64,000 bases of DNA from Jiella avicenniae (GCF_021390325.1 NZ_JAJUWU010000026.1:19647-83646); one strand, 5' to 3'; positions 7,722 to 17,795 are shown, counted from the first letter of the stretch. The notes: generated by a model not told the origin, from the letters alone. Made by a program: numbers and translations.

Positions 7722-10695
7722 TGGCGCGGCAGCGCCCGCCCCGGTCGCGCGGCTCTCGGGCGTCTCGCTCGCATACGGCGGGACGGTCGCCCTCAACGAC
7801 GTGTCGCTGGCGTTTCCGGCCGGGCGGCTGATCGGTCTCGTCGGGCCGGACGGCGTCGGCAAGTCGAGCCTTCTGGCGCTGACGGCCGGTGCGCGCGCGG
7901 TGCAGAAGGGGACGGTCACGGTGCTCGGCGGCGACATCGCCACGGCCCGCCATCGCCGCGCGGTCTGCCCGCGCATCGCCTACATGCCCCAGGGGCTCGG
8001 CAAGAACCTCTATCCCTCGCTGTCGGTGGAAGAGAACATCGCCTTCTTCAGCCGCCTCTTCGGCCAGGGGCCCGAGGAACGGCGGCGGCGGACCGACCAT
8101 CTGACGAAGAGCACGGGCCTTTTCCCGTTTGCGGACCGTCCCGCAGGCAAGCTCTCGGGTGGCATGAAGCAGAAGCTCGGCCTTTGCTGCGCGCTGATTC
8201 ACGATCCGGACCTTCTGATCCTCGACGAGCCGACCACCGGCGTCGATCCCCTGTCGCGCCGCCAGTTCTGGGCCCTGATCGATACGATCCGCCGCGAGCG
8301 GCCGGGGATGAGCGTCCTCGTGGCGACGGCCTACATGGAGGAGGCGGCGCGTTTCGACTGGCTGGTCGCGATGGACGCGGGAAAGGTGCTCGCCACCGGC
8401 ACCGCGGCCGAACTTCAGGCGGAGACCGGAACCGGATCGCTCGAAGCCGCCTTCGTCGCCTTCCTGCCGGAGGCAAAACGCCGGGGCTACAGCCCGGTCG
8501 CCGCGACGCCGTTCGAGCCGCGTGACGCCGGCCCCCCGGCGATCGAGGCCGACGGGCTCACCATGCGTTTCGGCGATTTTGCCGCCGTCGACCATGTCAG
8601 CCTGAAGATCGAGCGCGGCGAGATCTTCGGCTTTCTGGGGTCGAATGGCTGCGGCAAGACCACGACCATGAAGATGCTGACCGGCCTCCTGCCGGCGAGC
8701 GAGGGGGAGGCCCGGCTGTTCGGCCGCCGCGTCGACCCGAAGGATCTGACCATCCGCCGCCGCGTCGGCTACATGTCGCAGGGCTTCTCGCTCTATGGCG
8801 AACTGACGGTGCGCCAGAACCTGTCGCTCCACGCCAATCTCTTCCACATCCCGGAAGCCGAGATCGGCCCCCGGGTTTCGGACATGATCGCGCGCTTCGA
8901 CCTTTCCGACGCCGCCGACGCCTATCCCGACGCGCTGCCGCTCGGCCGCCGGCAGCGCCTGTCGCTCGCCGTCGCTTTGATCCATCGTCCGGACATGCTG
9001 ATCCTCGACGAACCGACGTCGGGCGTCGATCCGGTCGCCCGCGACGGCTTCTGGCGCGTCCTGATCGATCTCGCACGCAAGGACGGGGTGACGATCTTCA
9101 TCTCCACCCATTTCATGAACGAGGCCGAACGCTGCGACCGCGTCGCCCTGATGCATGCGGGCCGCGTCCTGGTGACGGCCGATCCGCGCACCCTGCCGGC
9201 GGCCCGCGGCGTCGCGACGCTGGAGGAGGCCTTCATCGGCTATCTCGAGGCGGCGTCGGAGGAAGCACAGGGAGCGTCCGGGGCAACGGCGGATGAGCAT
9301 GACAAGCGTGTCCGAGTAGCCGCCAACGAAGACGCTCCGATCTCCCCCCTTGCGGGGGAGATGCCGGCAGGCAGAGGGGGGTACGCCCGTGCAGAATCTC
9401 TTGACGTCGGCGCTGCACCCCCCTCTGGGTTGCCACCCATCTCCCCCGCAAGGGGGGAGATCGCAGCTTCTCCGCCCGTGCATCGTCTCGGGCGATTGCT
9501 GCGTTCGAACGATGACGAGCCGCTGATCGCGGCAGACACCGCCCCTGAAAACCGCCCCAAGCCCCGCGCCTTCGACTTCCGCCGCATGGGCAGCTACGCC
9601 CGGCGGGAGACGCTGGAGTTGCGGCGCGATCCGGTGCGGTTGACGATGGCGCTCGTCGGCTGCGCGATCCTGATGTTCGTGATGGGCTACGGCATCAACC
9701 TCGACGTGCAGAACCTGACCTTCGCCGTGCTCGATCGCGACCAGACGACGGCGAGCCGCGACTATGCCCTGAACATCTCGGGCTCGGACTATTTCGACGA
9801 AAAGCCGGCGCTCGCGAGTTACGACGAGATGGACCGCCGCATGCGCTCCGGCGAGATCGGGATGGCGCTGGAGATCCCGCCGGGCTTTGCCCGCGACATG
9901 GCGCGCGGCAAGGAGGTCGCCGTCGCCGCCTGGATCGACGGCGCGATGCCGAGCCGGGCGGAGACGATCAGCGGCTACGTCCAGGGCATGCATGCGAACT
10001 GGCTCGTCCGCAAGGCCCGGGAAGCGGGCCGGGCGGATGCGCTGTCCGGCCCGGCCGAGATCGAGATCCGCTATCGCTACAATCCGGACGTGAAGAGCCT
10101 CGTCGCGATGGTGCCGGCGATCGTTCCCATGCTTCTCATGATGATCCCCTCCATGCTCGCGGCGCTGAGCGTCGTGCGCGAGAAGGAACTCGGCTCGATC
10201 GTCAATTTCTACGTCACGCCGACGACGCGGCTCGAATTCCTGATCGGCAAGCAATTGCCCTACATCGCGATCTCGACCTTCAGCTTCCTGCTGCTCACGG
10301 CCCTTGCGGTCTTTTTCTTCGCGGTGCCGCTCAAAGGCTCTTTCACGCTCCTGCTTCTCGCCGCCGTCGTCTATGTTTCGGCGGCGACCGCCATGGGGCT
10401 TTTGATCTCGAGCTTCATGAAGAGCCAGATCGCGGCGATTTTCGGCACCGCGATCCTGACCATCCTGCCGGCGCGCAGCTTTTCGGGCGTGATCGACCCG
10501 GTCTCCTCGCTCGAAGGCTTCGGCCGCGTGGTCGGCGAGGTTTATCCGACGACGTATTTTCTCACCATGGCGCGCGGCGTGTTCTCGAAGGCGCTCGGTT
10601 TCGGCGATCTCGCCGGGCAGTTCCTGCCGCTCACCCTCTCGGTCCCGGTGCTCCTCGCCCTGTCGGCGGCGTTCCTGAAGAAGCAGGAGCGCTGA
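7714..10695 (+). CDS. rbbA: RbbA-like ABC transporter: two ATPase domains fused to an ABC-2 permease
   Basis: A 993-residue fusion. The first nucleotide-binding domain has Walker A GPDGVGKS (residues 44-51), signature LSGGMKQKL and Walker [11 protein letters not shown]. The second has GSNGCGKTT (about 309), Walker [10 protein letters not shown], and a degenerate signature, LPLGRRQRL, also typical of E. coli RbbA. The C-terminal third (from about 640) is an ABC-2 permease with one early helix, a large periplasmic loop and a cluster of helices. Its length exceeds E. coli RbbA (about 911), partly because residues 542-583 are encoded by a RIME-like palindromic repeat between NBD2 and the membrane part. 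It overlaps the HlyD gene by 8 bp and is followed by a second ABC-2 permease. Export is likely; E. coli RbbA was also described as ribosome-associated, which cannot be judged here. Confidence 0.9.
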   Translation: MSDGAAAPAPVARLSGVSLAYGGTVALNDVSLAFPAGRLIGLVGPDGVGKSSLLALTAGARAVQKGTVTVLGGDIATARHRRAVCPRIAYMPQGLGKNLYPSLSVEENIAFFSRLFGQGPEERRRRTDHLTKSTGLFPFADRPAGKLSGGMKQKLGLCCALIHDPDLLILDEPTTGVDPLSRRQFWALIDTIRRERPGMSVLVATAYMEEAARFDWLVAMDAGKVLATGTAAELQAETGTGSLEAAFVAFLPEAKRRGYSPVAATPFEPRDAGPPAIEADGLTMRFGDFAAVDHVSLKIERGEIFGFLGSNGCGKTTTMKMLTGLLPASEGEARLFGRRVDPKDLTIRRRVGYMSQGFSLYGELTVRQNLSLHANLFHIPEAEIGPRVSDMIARFDLSDAADAYPDALPLGRRQRLSLAVALIHRPDMLILDEPTSGVDPVARDGFWRVLIDLARKDGVTIFISTHFMNEAERCDRVALMHAGRVLVTADPRTLPAARGVATLEEAFIGYLEAASEEAQGASGATADEHDKRVRVAANEDAPISPLAGEMPAGRGGYARAESLDVGAAPPSGLPPISPARGEIAASPPVHRLGRLLRSNDDEPLIAADTAPENRPKPRAFDFRRMGSYARRETLELRRDPVRLTMALVGCAILMFVMGYGINLDVQNLTFAVLDRDQTTASRDYALNISGSDYFDEKPALASYDEMDRRMRSGEIGMALEIPPGFARDMARGKEVAVAAWIDGAMPSRAETISGYVQGMHANWLVRKAREAGRADALSGPAEIEIRYRYNPDVKSLVAMVPAIVPMLLMMIPSMLAALSVVREKELGSIVNFYVTPTTRLEFLIGKQLPYIAISTFSFLLLTALAVFFFAVPLKGSFTLLLLAAVVYVSAATAMGLLISSFMKSQIAAIFGTAILTILPARSFSGVIDPVSSLEGFGRVVGEVYPTTYFLTMARGVFSKALGFGDLAGQFLPLTLSVPVLLALSAAFLKKQER
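9339..9462. repeat. RIME-like palindromic repeat inside a coding sequence
   Basis: Two inverted copies of a GC-rich unit, 9339-9382 and 9417-9462 (reverse complement), separated by 34 bp. Each unit has its own hairpin (CTCCCCC then TTGC then GGGGGAG) followed by an AGAGGGGGGT-type end. The same unit recurs at 52583-52758. The architecture of paired large palindromes resembles RIME1, described in rhizobia. Here it is read through in frame as part of the RbbA-like protein, encoding an [14 protein letters not shown] segment and, on the second arm, [10 protein letters not shown]. Confidence 0.75.
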
Positions 10696-10698
10696 GCC

Positions 10699-11826
10699 AT
10701 GGGGGCGAGCCTCGCCAACGTCTTCCATCTCGGCACCAAGGAGCTCAACAGCCTGTGGCGCGACAAGGTGCTTCTGATCTTCGTCGTCTACGCCTTCAGC
10801 CTGGCGATCTACGCCGCCGCGACGGCCGTGTCCGGCACGCTCAACCGGGCGCCGATCGCCATCGTCGATCACGACCGCTCGCAGCTTTCCGCGCGGATCG
10901 AGAACGCGTTCTACCCGCCCTTCTTCACGCGGCCGATCCTGATCGACGAGAGCGAGATGGACCGGCGGCTCGACGAGGGCCGGGACACGTTCGCCCTCGT
11001 CGTTCCGCCGGATTTCCAGAAGGACGTCTTGGCCGGGCGCCGCCCGAGCGTGCAGCTCAACGTCGACGCGACGCGCGTCTCCCAGGCCTTCGTCGGTTCG
11101 GGTTACGTCCAGTCGATCGTCTCCGGGGAGGTTTCCGCCTTCGCCCGCCATTACCGGGCGGCCGAGCAGCTTCCGGTCGATCTCGTGCTCCGGGCGCGGT
11201 TCAACCCGTCGCTCGACCAGTCCTGGTTCGGCGCCGTGGTGGAGATCATCAACAACGTCACCATGCTGTCGATCATCCTCACCGGTGCCGCGCTGATCCG
11301 CGAGCGAGAGCACGGCACGATCGAGCATCTCCTGGTCATGCCGCTGACGCCCTTCGAGATCATGGCGAGCAAGATCTGGTCGATGGGCCTCGTCGTTCTC
11401 CTCGCCTGCGGGTTTTCGGTGGTGGTCGTGGTCCAGCAGCTTCTTTCGGTCTCGATCCAAGGCTCGGTCGCGCTGTTTCTCCTCGGCGCTGCGCTCAATC
11501 TCTTCGCCACGACCTCGATGGGCATCTTCCTCGCCACGCTCGCCCGCACCATGCCGCAATTCGGCCTGCTCATCATTCTCGTTCTCCTGCCCCTGCAGAT
11601 GCTGTCGGGTGGCCTGACGCCCATGGAGAGCATGCCGCTGGCGGTGCAGATCCTGATGTTCGCGGCCCCGACGAGCCATTTCGTAACGCTCGGCCAGGCG
11701 ATCCTGTTTCGGGGGGCGGGGCTCGCCGAGGTCTGGCCCCAATTCGTCGCAATCGCCGTCATCGGTGCCGTCTTGTTCGGCGCGGCGCTCATGCGCTTTC
11801 GTGCCTCGGTCGGTGCGATGGCCTGA
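10699..11826 (+). CDS. ABC-2 type permease (YhhJ-like)
   Basis: A 375-residue inner-membrane protein. One hydrophobic helix near the N-terminus (VLLIFVVYAFSLAIYAA), a periplasmic domain of about 150 residues, then five to six C-terminal helices from about residue 185 (IINNVTMLSIILTGAALI, then the REREHGTIEHLLVMPLTPFEI loop). This loop is the ABC-2 signature region contacting the ATPase. It lies 3 bp after the RbbA-like gene and pairs with that protein's own permease half, so the pump is probably a heterodimer of two ABC-2 units. The stop is followed by a 95-bp gap with an FNR/FixK-type box for the next unit. Confidence 0.9.
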   Translation: MGASLANVFHLGTKELNSLWRDKVLLIFVVYAFSLAIYAAATAVSGTLNRAPIAIVDHDRSQLSARIENAFYPPFFTRPILIDESEMDRRLDEGRDTFALVVPPDFQKDVLAGRRPSVQLNVDATRVSQAFVGSGYVQSIVSGEVSAFARHYRAAEQLPVDLVLRARFNPSLDQSWFGAVVEIINNVTMLSIILTGAALIREREHGTIEHLLVMPLTPFEIMASKIWSMGLVVLLACGFSVVVVVQQLLSVSIQGSVALFLLGAALNLFATTSMGIFLATLARTMPQFGLLIILVLLPLQMLSGGLTPMESMPLAVQILMFAAPTSHFVTLGQAILFRGAGLAEVWPQFVAIAVIGAVLFGAALMRFRASVGAMA

Positions 11827-11849
11827 GAATTGGCCGTCGTGGTTCGCCT

Positions 11850-11863
11850 TTGCGATGGATCAA
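11850..11863. promoter_or_regulatory. FixK-type box, relaxed match
   Basis: TTGC, six bases, TCAA fits the relaxed rhizobial FixK pattern TTG(A/C)-N6-(T/G)CAA but not the strict FNR one. The centre is 65 bp before the GTG start of the HAD/ATPase fusion gene, allowing a transcript start about 41 bp downstream of the box with a short leader. Confidence 0.5.
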
Positions 11864-11921
11864 GGCGAGCGACCGCAGATGACGCAGACTGGCGGCAACT
11901 CGTATTGCCGCGGGGTGCATC

Positions 11922-13631
11922 GTGTATTTTCTGGCTCTCGCGACCGATTTCGACGGGACGTTGGCACATGACGGTCTCGTCGCCGCCGAGGCGCTCGACG
12001 CGCTGGAGCGGCTGAAGGCGAGCGGGCGCCGGCTGATCCTCGTGACCGGAAGAGAGCTCCCCGAGCTGCGGGGCATCTTTCCCCAGATGAGCATGTTCGA
12101 TCGCGTCGTCGCCGAAAACGGCGCGCTGCTGTTCGACCCCGAGGACGGCGTCGAACGACTCCTCGCGGCGCCGCCGTCGGCACGGTTCGTCGAATTGCTG
12201 CGCGCCAAAGGCGTCGGGCCGATCTCGGTCGGACGGGGCATCGTCGCGACCTGGGAGCCGCATCAGGCCGTCGTCCTCGAGGCGATCCGCGAAAGCGGGC
12301 TGGAACTGCAGATCGTCTTCAACAAGGGCGCGATCATGATCCTGCCGTCCGGCGTGAACAAGGCGTCGGGGCTCGAAGCCGCGCTCCGCGATCTCGATCT
12401 CTCGGCTCACAATGCGGTCGCCGTCGGCGACGCGGAGAACGATCACGCCCTTCTCTCGGCGACCGGCTGCGGCGCAGCCGTCGCCAATGCGGTGAAGTCG
12501 ATCAGGGCGGCAGCCGATCTCGTCCTCGTCGGCGACCATGGCGCCGGCGTCGCCGAACTGGCCGACCGCATGATCGAGGAAGACGCGGCGCTCGCCCCGC
12601 TCTCGCGTCACGGCCTGTCCCTCGGCATCGACAGGAACGGCCGGGAGGTCCGCCTGACGCCGTTCGGCGGCAACGTCTTGATCGTCGGTGGTTCGGGGTG
12701 CGGCAAGTCGGCGCTTGCCACCGCCTTGACCGAGCGCATGGCCGAGATGCGGTTCGAGTTCTGCGTGATCGATCCCGAGGGGGATTACATCGACCTCGAA
12801 CGGGCCGTTTTCATCGGCACTTTGCACGCTCCTCCCCCGGCGGCCGAAGCGTTGAAGCTGCTGCGCGACGACGCGGTCAATCTCGTCGTCAACACGCAGG
12901 CATTGCCGCTCTGCGAACGACGGGCGCTGGTCGCCATGATGCTCCAGCAGATCGCTCGGCTGAGGGCCCGCACCGGCCGCCCGCACTGGCTGTTGATCGA
13001 CGAGGCGCACGAGGTCCTGCCGGCCTCGCGGACCACGCCGGTCTCTCCGGTTCTGCAACACGACTCGGGCACGATTCTCGTCACCGCCTATCCGCATACC
13101 CTGTCGAGCGAAACTCTGAGCCGGATCGGAACCATCATCGTCGCGGGTGACGTCGACGACGAGACGATTTCGTTTCTCGCGGCAGCCACCGCTTCGGAGC
13201 GCCCCCGCGAGGTTCCTGCGGCTCGCAAGGGAGAGGTCGCCGTCTGGCGGACCGGCTCGCACGAGCCGCCGATCGCGGTCAAGGTTCCCGCCCCGCTGCA
13301 GGTCCATTGCCGACATCGGGGCAAATACGCCGTGGGCGACGTCGGCTCGGTCCGCAGCTTCTACTTCCGCGGACCGCGAAAGACGATGAATCTGCCGGCG
13401 CACAACCTTTACCGTTTTCTCGACATGGCCGGGGAGATCGACGATGCGACCTGGGAGCATCACCTGCGCGCCGGCGACTATTCCTCCTGGTTCCGCCACG
13501 TGATCAAGGACGAGGACCTCGCCCACGAGGCGGCTCGGATCGAAAGGGACGAGACCCTTCCGCCACAGGAGAGCCGCCGCAGGATCCGCAAGGCGGTGTG
13601 GCGGCGTTACGCCGCCCCCGGGGGAGGATGA
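11922..13631 (+). CDS. HAD-type phosphatase fused to a HerA/DUF87-like ATPase
   Basis: A 569-residue fusion. Residues 1-225 form a HAD hydrolase of the IIB/Cof type: motif I TDFDGTLA (Asp9, Asp11), motif II LVTGRE (Thr42), the conserved Lys146 in GVNKASGL, and motif IV VGDAENDHALL (Asp170, Asp174). Residues 240-450 are a P-loop ATPase with Walker A GGSGCGKS (256-263), a CVIDPEGDY strand as in HerA/FtsK-like DUF87 proteins, and Walker B LLIDEAHE (357-364). The last 110 residues (LYRFLDMAGEIDDATWEHHL) form a small helical domain. The start is GTG. The stop overlaps the P-type ATPase start (ATGA), so the two are translationally coupled. Substrate and partner are unknown; a FixK-type box upstream suggests low-oxygen induction. 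Confidence 0.85.
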   Translation: MYFLALATDFDGTLAHDGLVAAEALDALERLKASGRRLILVTGRELPELRGIFPQMSMFDRVVAENGALLFDPEDGVERLLAAPPSARFVELLRAKGVGPISVGRGIVATWEPHQAVVLEAIRESGLELQIVFNKGAIMILPSGVNKASGLEAALRDLDLSAHNAVAVGDAENDHALLSATGCGAAVANAVKSIRAAADLVLVGDHGAGVAELADRMIEEDAALAPLSRHGLSLGIDRNGREVRLTPFGGNVLIVGGSGCGKSALATALTERMAEMRFEFCVIDPEGDYIDLERAVFIGTLHAPPPAAEALKLLRDDAVNLVVNTQALPLCERRALVAMMLQQIARLRARTGRPHWLLIDEAHEVLPASRTTPVSPVLQHDSGTILVTAYPHTLSSETLSRIGTIIVAGDVDDETISFLAAATASERPREVPAARKGEVAVWRTGSHEPPIAVKVPAPLQVHCRHRGKYAVGDVGSVRSFYFRGPRKTMNLPAHNLYRFLDMAGEIDDATWEHHLRAGDYSSWFRHVIKDEDLAHEAARIERDETLPPQESRRRIRKAVWRRYAAPGGG

Positions 13632-16393
13632 TCGCCTTGCTGCATGACGAGACGCGCGGCGGCGATGATCGGTCTCCCGATGCCATGGCCGAGCCTCGCT
13701 GGCACGCCCTCGACGTTCCGGCCGCCGCTGCGCGGCTTCGAACCTCGTCCGCCGGCCTCTCGAACGACGAGGCGGCGCGCCGCCTGGCGCATGATGGCCC
13801 GAACGCTCTGCCGCAGCCGCCGGCCCGCTCGATCGCGGCGATCGTCCTGTCGCAGTTGCAGAGCCCGCTGATCTATCTCCTGCTCGCGGCGGCGGCGGTC
13901 TCATTCCTCCTCGGCGAATATGACGATGCCGGCTTCATCTTCCTGGTGCTCACGATCAACACCGCCGTCGGCGCCACCCAGGAATGGCGGGCGGAGGCGA
14001 ACACCGCGGCTCTGCGCTCGGCGATCGCCACCGTCGCGCGGGTTCTGAGGAACGGCGCGGTCAAGCGCCTGGACTCCCGGCAGCTCGTCCCGGGCGACGT
14101 GGTGCTTCTGGAGGGCGGCGACCGCATCCCGGCCGATCTGCGCATCCTCGAAGCCAACGAGGTCCAGGCCGACGAATCCTCGCTCACCGGCGAGTCGCTT
14201 CCCGTCGACAAGGCCGCAGGCGAGGCCCTGCCGGCGGACACGCCGCTCGCCGAGCGGCTGACCATGCTCCACGCCGGCTCCACCCTCCAGCGCGGGCGGG
14301 CAAGGGCGCTCGTCGTGGCGACCGGTAGCCGCACCGAACTCGGCGCCATTGCCGGCGCGCTCCGGGTGCCCGCGGCAAAGCCGCCACTGACGCGCCGGCT
14401 CGACCGGTTCGCCCGCATGCTCGGCTTCGTCTCGCTGGCGCTCGTCGCGGCCGTGATTGCGCTACAGCCCGGCCTCGGCCATACGCTTTCGGAGACGATC
14501 TTCGTCGCGATCGCGCTGGCCGTCGCGATCATCCCGGAGGGGCTGCCGGTCGCGGTCACGATCGCGCTTTCGATCGCCACCCGCCGCATGGCCCTGCGCA
14601 ACGTCATCGTCCGGCATCTGCCGGCGGTCGAGGGGCTCGGCGCCTGCACCGTCGTCGCGACCGACAAGACCGGGACGTTGACCATGAACCAGCTGACCGC
14701 CAAGCGGCTCTGGCTGCCGCAACATGGCTTCGTCGACGTCGACGGCGCCGGCTTCGAGACCAGGGCGCGCCTGCATCAGGACGGTGTGACCCTGAGCGAG
14801 ACCGCGCATGGCGCCGCCCGCGCTCTCGCGCGCTCGGCGGCCCTGTGCAACGACGCCGATTTCGACCCCGAGGGCGGCGCCGAGGGACGGAGCGGCGATG
14901 CCGTCGACCTCGCCTTCCTGGTGCTGGCGGTCAAGACCGGGCTGGATACCGGCCTCCTGCGCAAGACTGCGCGGCGGATCGCCGATCGGCCCTTCTCGGC
15001 CGAGCGCAAATATGCCGCCAGCCTGCACGACCATGGCGACGGCCACGTCCTCCACATCAAGGGATCGGCGGAAGTCGTGCTGCCGCTCTGCGAAGGCGTC
15101 GACGGCGACCATGTGCTCCGGCTCGCCGACGAGATGGCAAGCCATGGCTACCGGGTCCTTGCCGTCGCGGCCAGGATCGTCGACCGGACGGACGACCGGG
15201 GGGTGCGCCCGGACCTGGACGGCGATCTCGACAGGCTGACGCTGCTCGGCCTCGTCGGCTTCATCGATCCGCTGCGGCCGGAGGCCAAGCAGGCGGTCGC
15301 CGATTGCCGCCGGGCGGGCGTTTCGGTGAAGATGATCACCGGCGATCATGCCGCGACGGCCCTTGCCATCGCCCGCGAACTCGGCATCGCCGACAGGCCG
15401 GAGGAGGTGGTGACCGGCCGCGAGGTTGCGGCCGCCGAAAGCGGGAGCGGCGCGAGGATCGCGACGGCGAGCGTCTTCGCCCGCGTCGAGCCGGCCCACA
15501 AGGTCAGGATCGTCGAGGCGCTGAAGCAGGCGGGCCACGTGGTCGCTATGACCGGCGACGGCGTCAACGACGCGCCGGCGCTCCACCGCGCCGATCTCGG
15601 CGTCGCCATGGGCCGCGATGGCACGGACGCCGCCCGCGACGCCGCCGATCTGGTGCTTGCCGACGACAATTTCGCCTCCATCGTCGCCGGCATCGAGGAG
15701 GGGCGGGCAGCCTATGCGAACATCCGCAAGGTGATCTATCTCCTGATCGCGACGGGAACGGCGGAGGCGCTGATCTTCCTCCTGGCACTCGCCGCCGGGC
15801 TGCCGATTCCGCTGACGGCGGTGCAGCTTCTCTGGCTGAACCTCGTGACGAACGGCGTGCAGGATGTCGCGCTCGCCGCGGAAGGGTCGGAGAAGGGCCT
15901 TCTCGACAAGCCGCCGCGCCCGCCGAAGGAACCCGTCTTCGACCGGCTGATGATCCGCGAGACGCTTCTTTCCGGCGCCACCATGGGTCTCGTCTGCACC
16001 GCCGCCTTCGCCTGGATGATCGGCCAGGGCTTGAGCGAAGCGGCCGCGCGCAACACGCTTTTGTTCCTGATGGTCGCCTTCATGAACGTCCACGTCTTCA
16101 ACTGCCGCTCCGAGACGCAGTCGACCTTCCGCATCCCGCTCTCGGCCAACTGGCCGCTGATCGCGGCGGTCGCCGGCGCCCAGGCCGTCCATGTCGGTGC
16201 GGCCTTCACGCCGGGCCTTCGCGACGTCCTGGGGCTTGCGCCACTGCCCTTGAGCGAATGGCTCCTCCTCGTGCCGCTCGCCTTGACCGTGCTGGCGACG
16301 GTGGAGATCGACAAGTGGATCCGGAGGGCGACGAAATCCGCAGCCCGTTCGAACGCGGCGGGCGGCACGCCCGGCGACGGCGGGAGGCTTTGA
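13628..16393 (+). CDS. Cation-transporting P-type ATPase (P2-type, Ca2+/H+-like)
   Basis: A 921-residue P-type ATPase. An N-terminal cation-ATPase domain (WHALDVPAAAARL) is followed by paired helices, the actuator motif ADESSLTGESLPVD, the phosphorylated aspartate at residue 346 in DKTGTLTMNQ, the nucleotide-binding region, and the hinge TGDGVNDAPAL. No CPC motif is seen in the PEGLPVAVT helix, so it is not a heavy-metal P1B pump; the PEGL helix and C-terminal four-helix domain fit P2-type enzymes. The ion cannot be assigned. The ATG overlaps the stop of the HAD/ATPase fusion by ATGA. It converges with the zinc alcohol dehydrogenase gene. Confidence 0.93.
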   Translation: MIALLHDETRGGDDRSPDAMAEPRWHALDVPAAAARLRTSSAGLSNDEAARRLAHDGPNALPQPPARSIAAIVLSQLQSPLIYLLLAAAAVSFLLGEYDDAGFIFLVLTINTAVGATQEWRAEANTAALRSAIATVARVLRNGAVKRLDSRQLVPGDVVLLEGGDRIPADLRILEANEVQADESSLTGESLPVDKAAGEALPADTPLAERLTMLHAGSTLQRGRARALVVATGSRTELGAIAGALRVPAAKPPLTRRLDRFARMLGFVSLALVAAVIALQPGLGHTLSETIFVAIALAVAIIPEGLPVAVTIALSIATRRMALRNVIVRHLPAVEGLGACTVVATDKTGTLTMNQLTAKRLWLPQHGFVDVDGAGFETRARLHQDGVTLSETAHGAARALARSAALCNDADFDPEGGAEGRSGDAVDLAFLVLAVKTGLDTGLLRKTARRIADRPFSAERKYAASLHDHGDGHVLHIKGSAEVVLPLCEGVDGDHVLRLADEMASHGYRVLAVAARIVDRTDDRGVRPDLDGDLDRLTLLGLVGFIDPLRPEAKQAVADCRRAGVSVKMITGDHAATALAIARELGIADRPEEVVTGREVAAAESGSGARIATASVFARVEPAHKVRIVEALKQAGHVVAMTGDGVNDAPALHRADLGVAMGRDGTDAARDAADLVLADDNFASIVAGIEEGRAAYANIRKVIYLLIATGTAEALIFLLALAAGLPIPLTAVQLLWLNLVTNGVQDVALAAEGSEKGLLDKPPRPPKEPVFDRLMIRETLLSGATMGLVCTAAFAWMIGQGLSEAAARNTLLFLMVAFMNVHVFNCRSETQSTFRIPLSANWPLIAAVAGAQAVHVGAAFTPGLRDVLGLAPLPLSEWLLLVPLALTVLATVEIDKWIRRATKSAARSNAAGGTPGDGGRL

Positions 16394-16414
16394 GGCTCGC
16401 GCGCCGCCTCGGGC

Positions 16415-17398
16415 TCAGGGAACGATGACGGCGGCCCCCTGAAACCGTCCGGCGCGCAGGTCGGCGAGCGCCTCGTTGGCGGCGTCGAGCGGGTAGACGG
16501 TGGTCGTCGTCCTGATGCCGGCCTTCGGCGCGATCGCGAGAAACTCCCGCGCATCGGCGCGGGTGAGATTGGCGACCGAGACGATCGAGCGCTCTTCCCA
16601 GAGATCGCGATAGGCAAATTGCGGGACGTCGCTCATGTGGATGCCGCCGCAGACGACGCGTCCGCCCTTGCGCACGGCCTTCAGCGCCGCCGGCACCAGG
16701 GCGCCCACCGGCGCGAACAGGATCGCGGCGTCGAGCGGTTCGGGCGGCATCTCGTCCGATCCGCCGGCCCAGACGCAGCCGAGCGAGAGGGCGTGGCGCT
16801 GCGCGGCTTCGTCGCCGGCGCGCGTGAAGGCGTAGACCTTTCGGCCCTGCCATCGGCAGACCTGGGCGATGATGTGGGCCGCCGCACCGAAGCCGTAGAG
16901 GCCGATCCGCCTGGCATCGCCCGCCATCTTCAGCGAACGCCAGCCGATCAGTCCGGCGCACAGTAGCGGTGCGGCGGCCACCGGATCGTCGAAGCCGGGC
17001 ATCGCAAAGGCGAAGCTTGCCTCCGCCACGATATGGGTCGCAAATCCGCCGTCGCGCGTATAGCCGGTGAAGAGCGGCCGGTCGCAGAGGTTCTCGTGGT
17101 CCTCCAGGCAATAGCGACAGGTTCCGCAGGTGTGGCCGAGCCAGGGAACGCCGACGCGGCGGCCGATCTCCTGCTCCGTGACGCCGTCCCCCAGCGCTTC
17201 GACGATGCCGACGATCTCGTGACCGGGAACGATCGGCAGCTTGGGGTGAGAGAGGTCGCCGTCGACGACGTGAAGATCAGTGCGGCAGACGGCACAGGCC
17301 TCGATGCGGATGAGGATTTCGCCGGGACCGGGTTCCGGGACCGGGCGCTCCTCCAAGCGCAGCGGCTGGCCGATCGCGTGAAGCACCATGGCGCGCAT
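16415..17398 (-). CDS. Zinc-dependent alcohol dehydrogenase
   Basis: A 327-residue medium-chain dehydrogenase. Catalytic zinc ligands: Cys38 (ACAVCRTDLH) and His60-Glu61 (GHEIVG). Structural zinc: Cys91, Cys94, Cys97 and Cys105 in a CGTCRYC region. The Rossmann fold begins with GLYGFGAAAHIIAQ. It oxidises alcohols or reduces aldehydes with NAD(P)H. The start ATG at 17398 has GAGG six bases upstream; a GTG four codons earlier is less likely. A perfect FNR/FixK box is centred about 93 bp before the start, so it may serve fermentative redox balance at low oxygen. Its N-terminus resembles the decayed remnant at 6483, but that remnant is too short for comparison. Confidence 0.92.
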   Translation of the reverse strand: MRAMVLHAIGQPLRLEERPVPEPGPGEILIRIEACAVCRTDLHVVDGDLSHPKLPIVPGHEIVGIVEALGDGVTEQEIGRRVGVPWLGHTCGTCRYCLEDHENLCDRPLFTGYTRDGGFATHIVAEASFAFAMPGFDDPVAAAPLLCAGLIGWRSLKMAGDARRIGLYGFGAAAHIIAQVCRWQGRKVYAFTRAGDEAAQRHALSLGCVWAGGSDEMPPEPLDAAILFAPVGALVPAALKAVRKGGRVVCGGIHMSDVPQFAYRDLWEERSIVSVANLTRADAREFLAIAPKAGIRTTTTVYPLDAANEALADLRAGRFQGAAVIVP

Positions 17399-17484
17399 GT
17401 TCGACCTCACAGGGTTCCGTTTGCCCGGCGATTGTCCGGCGGCGACGTCGACCGTCAGAGTATTTGCAGACCGGCCCGGGCGAT

Positions 17485-17498
17485 TTGATCGCGATCAA
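17485..17498. promoter_or_regulatory. FNR/FixK-type box, perfect
   Basis: TTGAT then CGCG then ATCAA, a full 14-bp palindrome and exact consensus match, in the 400-bp gap between the leftward alcohol dehydrogenase gene and the rightward host-attachment gene. Spacing fits the dehydrogenase promoter; it is about 300 bp from the other gene, which it might still serve. I see no gene or other strong signal in the rest of 17399-17795. Confidence 0.8.
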
Positions 17499-17795
17499 AG
17501 TCCCGGCTGCCGAACGGGCGCTCCATGCGGGCGTCGAGGCGCTTCGGCGGGCATGTCCGCCCGCGGCGCCATCGAGGGCTCGACGCCACCCACCGACACG
17601 GATCCGCGACGACCATCCGGACGTCGCAGCCCGCACCGGTGCCCGCGGCTTGGCAGGCGTCCGCGCTCTGCCGGCGCTTCTTGGAAATTCGGTGCCTGCG
17701 ACGAAGGGTTTGATCTGGCGCAAGGTGCAAGCGCAGGGGATCATGGTCTGCTGCCTGGCAGAGGCGGATCGTTCCGCCGAGGCGGAGTAGCAAGA

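Noticed and set aside
9339..9462. CRISPR-like or IS-end reading of the GC-rich repeats
   Set aside because: Only two inverted units per locus, no evenly spaced direct repeats, no transposase or cas gene nearby; a RIME-like element explains them better.
7702..11742. Very long open frame on the minus strand (over 1,300 codons) opposite the exporter operon
   Set aside because: It lies wholly antisense to three well-recognised genes, is rich in Arg, Asp, Glu and His as GC-rich shadow frames are, and has no family resemblance.
11151..13904. Minus-strand open frame of over 900 codons
   Set aside because: Covers parts of three sense-strand genes with clear motifs; no protein-like domain of its own.
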